Positions 32,348 to 32,862 of a stretch of DNA of 32,862 nt are shown here, in pieces (within the stretch, counting starts at the first letter, position 1; every line of letters starts with the position of its first letter). A program made the translations under genes and the position numbers. The DNA comes from Bacteroidota bacterium (lineage in GTDB: Bacteria; Bacteroidota; Bacteroidia; Bacteroidales; Tenuifilaceae), in assembly GCA_023406715.1 (NCBI GenBank), contig JAEXVC010000132.1, forward strand, positions 1 through 32,862. The letters run 5' to 3'. A model generated the notes under the pieces. It did no database searches. It saw nothing but the letters and a program-made list of their open reading frames with translations, and was not told the DNA's origin.

Positions 32348-32862
32348 ATGCATCAAAAAGTTGTTATTTTAGATTTTGGTTCCCAATACACACAGCTCAT
32401 TGCCCGTAGAATTCGAGAGTTGAATGTTTACTGCGAGATTTATCCCTACAATCACTATCCTGAATTAGATTCCACAGTTAAAGGTATAATCCTTTCTGGA
32501 AGTCCATTTTCAGTACGCGACCCTAAAGCTCCAATGCCCGATTTATCAGGAATAAAAGGAAAATACCCTTTGCTTGGTATATGCTATGGTGCGCAATTAT
32601 TGTCGCATACCAATGGAGGAGAAGTTCTTCCATCCAAAATAAGGGAGTATGGACGTGCTACAATGGAGGTTGTTGATGGTACTTGTCCACTTTTTAAGGA
32701 TTTATCGGCAAGTTCTCAGGTATGGATGTCGCATGGCGATACAATTGCGAAAGTACCCAATAATTTCAAAATAACAGCTAGCACAGCCGATGTTAAGGTT
32801 GGTGCATTTCAGGTTTTAGGCGAAAAAACCTATGGGATTCAATTCCATCCAGAGGTTTATCA
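32348..32862 (+). CDS. guaA: GMP synthase, glutamine amidotransferase domain (C-terminus outside window)
   Basis: Makes GMP from XMP using ammonia released from glutamine. The first 171 codons are present: class I glutamine amidotransferase starting [20 protein letters not shown], with the oxyanion region ILSGSPFSV, nucleophile C79 in GICYGAQ, and H167 and E169 in IQFHPEV. The [10 protein letters not shown] start is characteristic of GuaA. The ATP-pyrophosphatase half lies beyond the window. Note SGSPFSV where many GuaA proteins have SGGPxSV. Confidence 0.93.
   Translation, partial: MHQKVVILDFGSQYTQLIARRIRELNVYCEIYPYNHYPELDSTVKGIILSGSPFSVRDPKAPMPDLSGIKGKYPLLGICYGAQLLSHTNGGEVLPSKIREYGRATMEVVDGTCPLFKDLSASSQVWMSHGDTIAKVPNNFKITASTADVKVGAFQVLGEKTYGIQFHPEVY

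Noticed and set aside
32209..32409. Rightward 66-codon frame at the rnz-guaA gap
   Set aside because: Overlaps the guaA promoter and first codons in another frame; no family resemblance.

Overview
The window is AT-rich chromosomal DNA from a member of the Bacteroidota, most likely a Bacteroidales/Marinilabiliales-type anaerobe or facultative anaerobe. The signs are Bacteroidota-type promoters (-7 box TAnnTTTG, at best with TTTG about 19-21 nt upstream) before many genes, no obvious Shine-Dalgarno sequences, a TonB-dependent receptor with an N-terminal carboxypeptidase-regulatory-like domain, a LytS/LytTR two-component pair, a Bacteroidota-style HigB/HigA pair, and an oxygen-sensitive-type indolepyruvate oxidoreductase (IorAB). 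No rRNA, tRNA, CRISPR array, phage or insertion sequence was seen.

Layout. 1-1288: a PiT phosphate transporter cut by the window edge. 1487-2994: LytTR response regulator and short LytS-type kinase, read leftward from a consensus promoter. 3161-9538: a rightward heavy-metal efflux operon (small His/Cys-rich membrane protein, His-rich lipoprotein adaptor, HME-RND pump, TolC-like outer-membrane protein). 9539-9878: a gene-free stretch with five different hairpins or palindromes, including terminators. 9879-12090: iorB and iorA, leftward, with a leader of about 230 nt that holds a 25-codon ORF rich in aromatic codons. 12606-13257: a HigBA-like toxin-antitoxin pair behind a long operator-like palindrome. 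13313-14281: a YjbQ-family protein and an ArsC/LMW-phosphatase-like protein lacking its catalytic cysteine, separated by a drifting 7-nt repeat. 14440-16938: TonB-dependent receptor. 17042-17242: small ribbon-helix-helix-like protein. 17598-20441: soluble hybrid histidine kinase. 20519-22294: Xaa-Pro aminopeptidase. 22312-24023: two lipoproteins of unknown function. 24065-28751: leftward genes for a second YjbQ protein, a phosphohexomutase, RfbD, RfbC and a UDP-glucuronate decarboxylase-like enzyme. 29009-32178: rpsA, a STAS-domain protein and RNase Z. 32348-32862: the start of guaA.

How the genes fit together. The efflux operon is a complete tripartite export system plus a likely metal-binding accessory protein. 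The leftward sugar genes make or process activated sugars (UDP-xylose and dTDP-rhamnose branches, hexose-phosphate interconversion) for cell-surface polysaccharide, but rfbA and rfbB are not here. rpsA-STAS-rnz is a compact translation and RNA-processing operon. No large new multi-gene system is evident. The least explained items are the iorAB leader ORF, the hairpin cluster at 9.6-9.9 kb, the drifting 7-8 nt periodic repeats at several gene borders, the ArsC-like protein without a nucleophile, and the HTSHG-motif lipoprotein.
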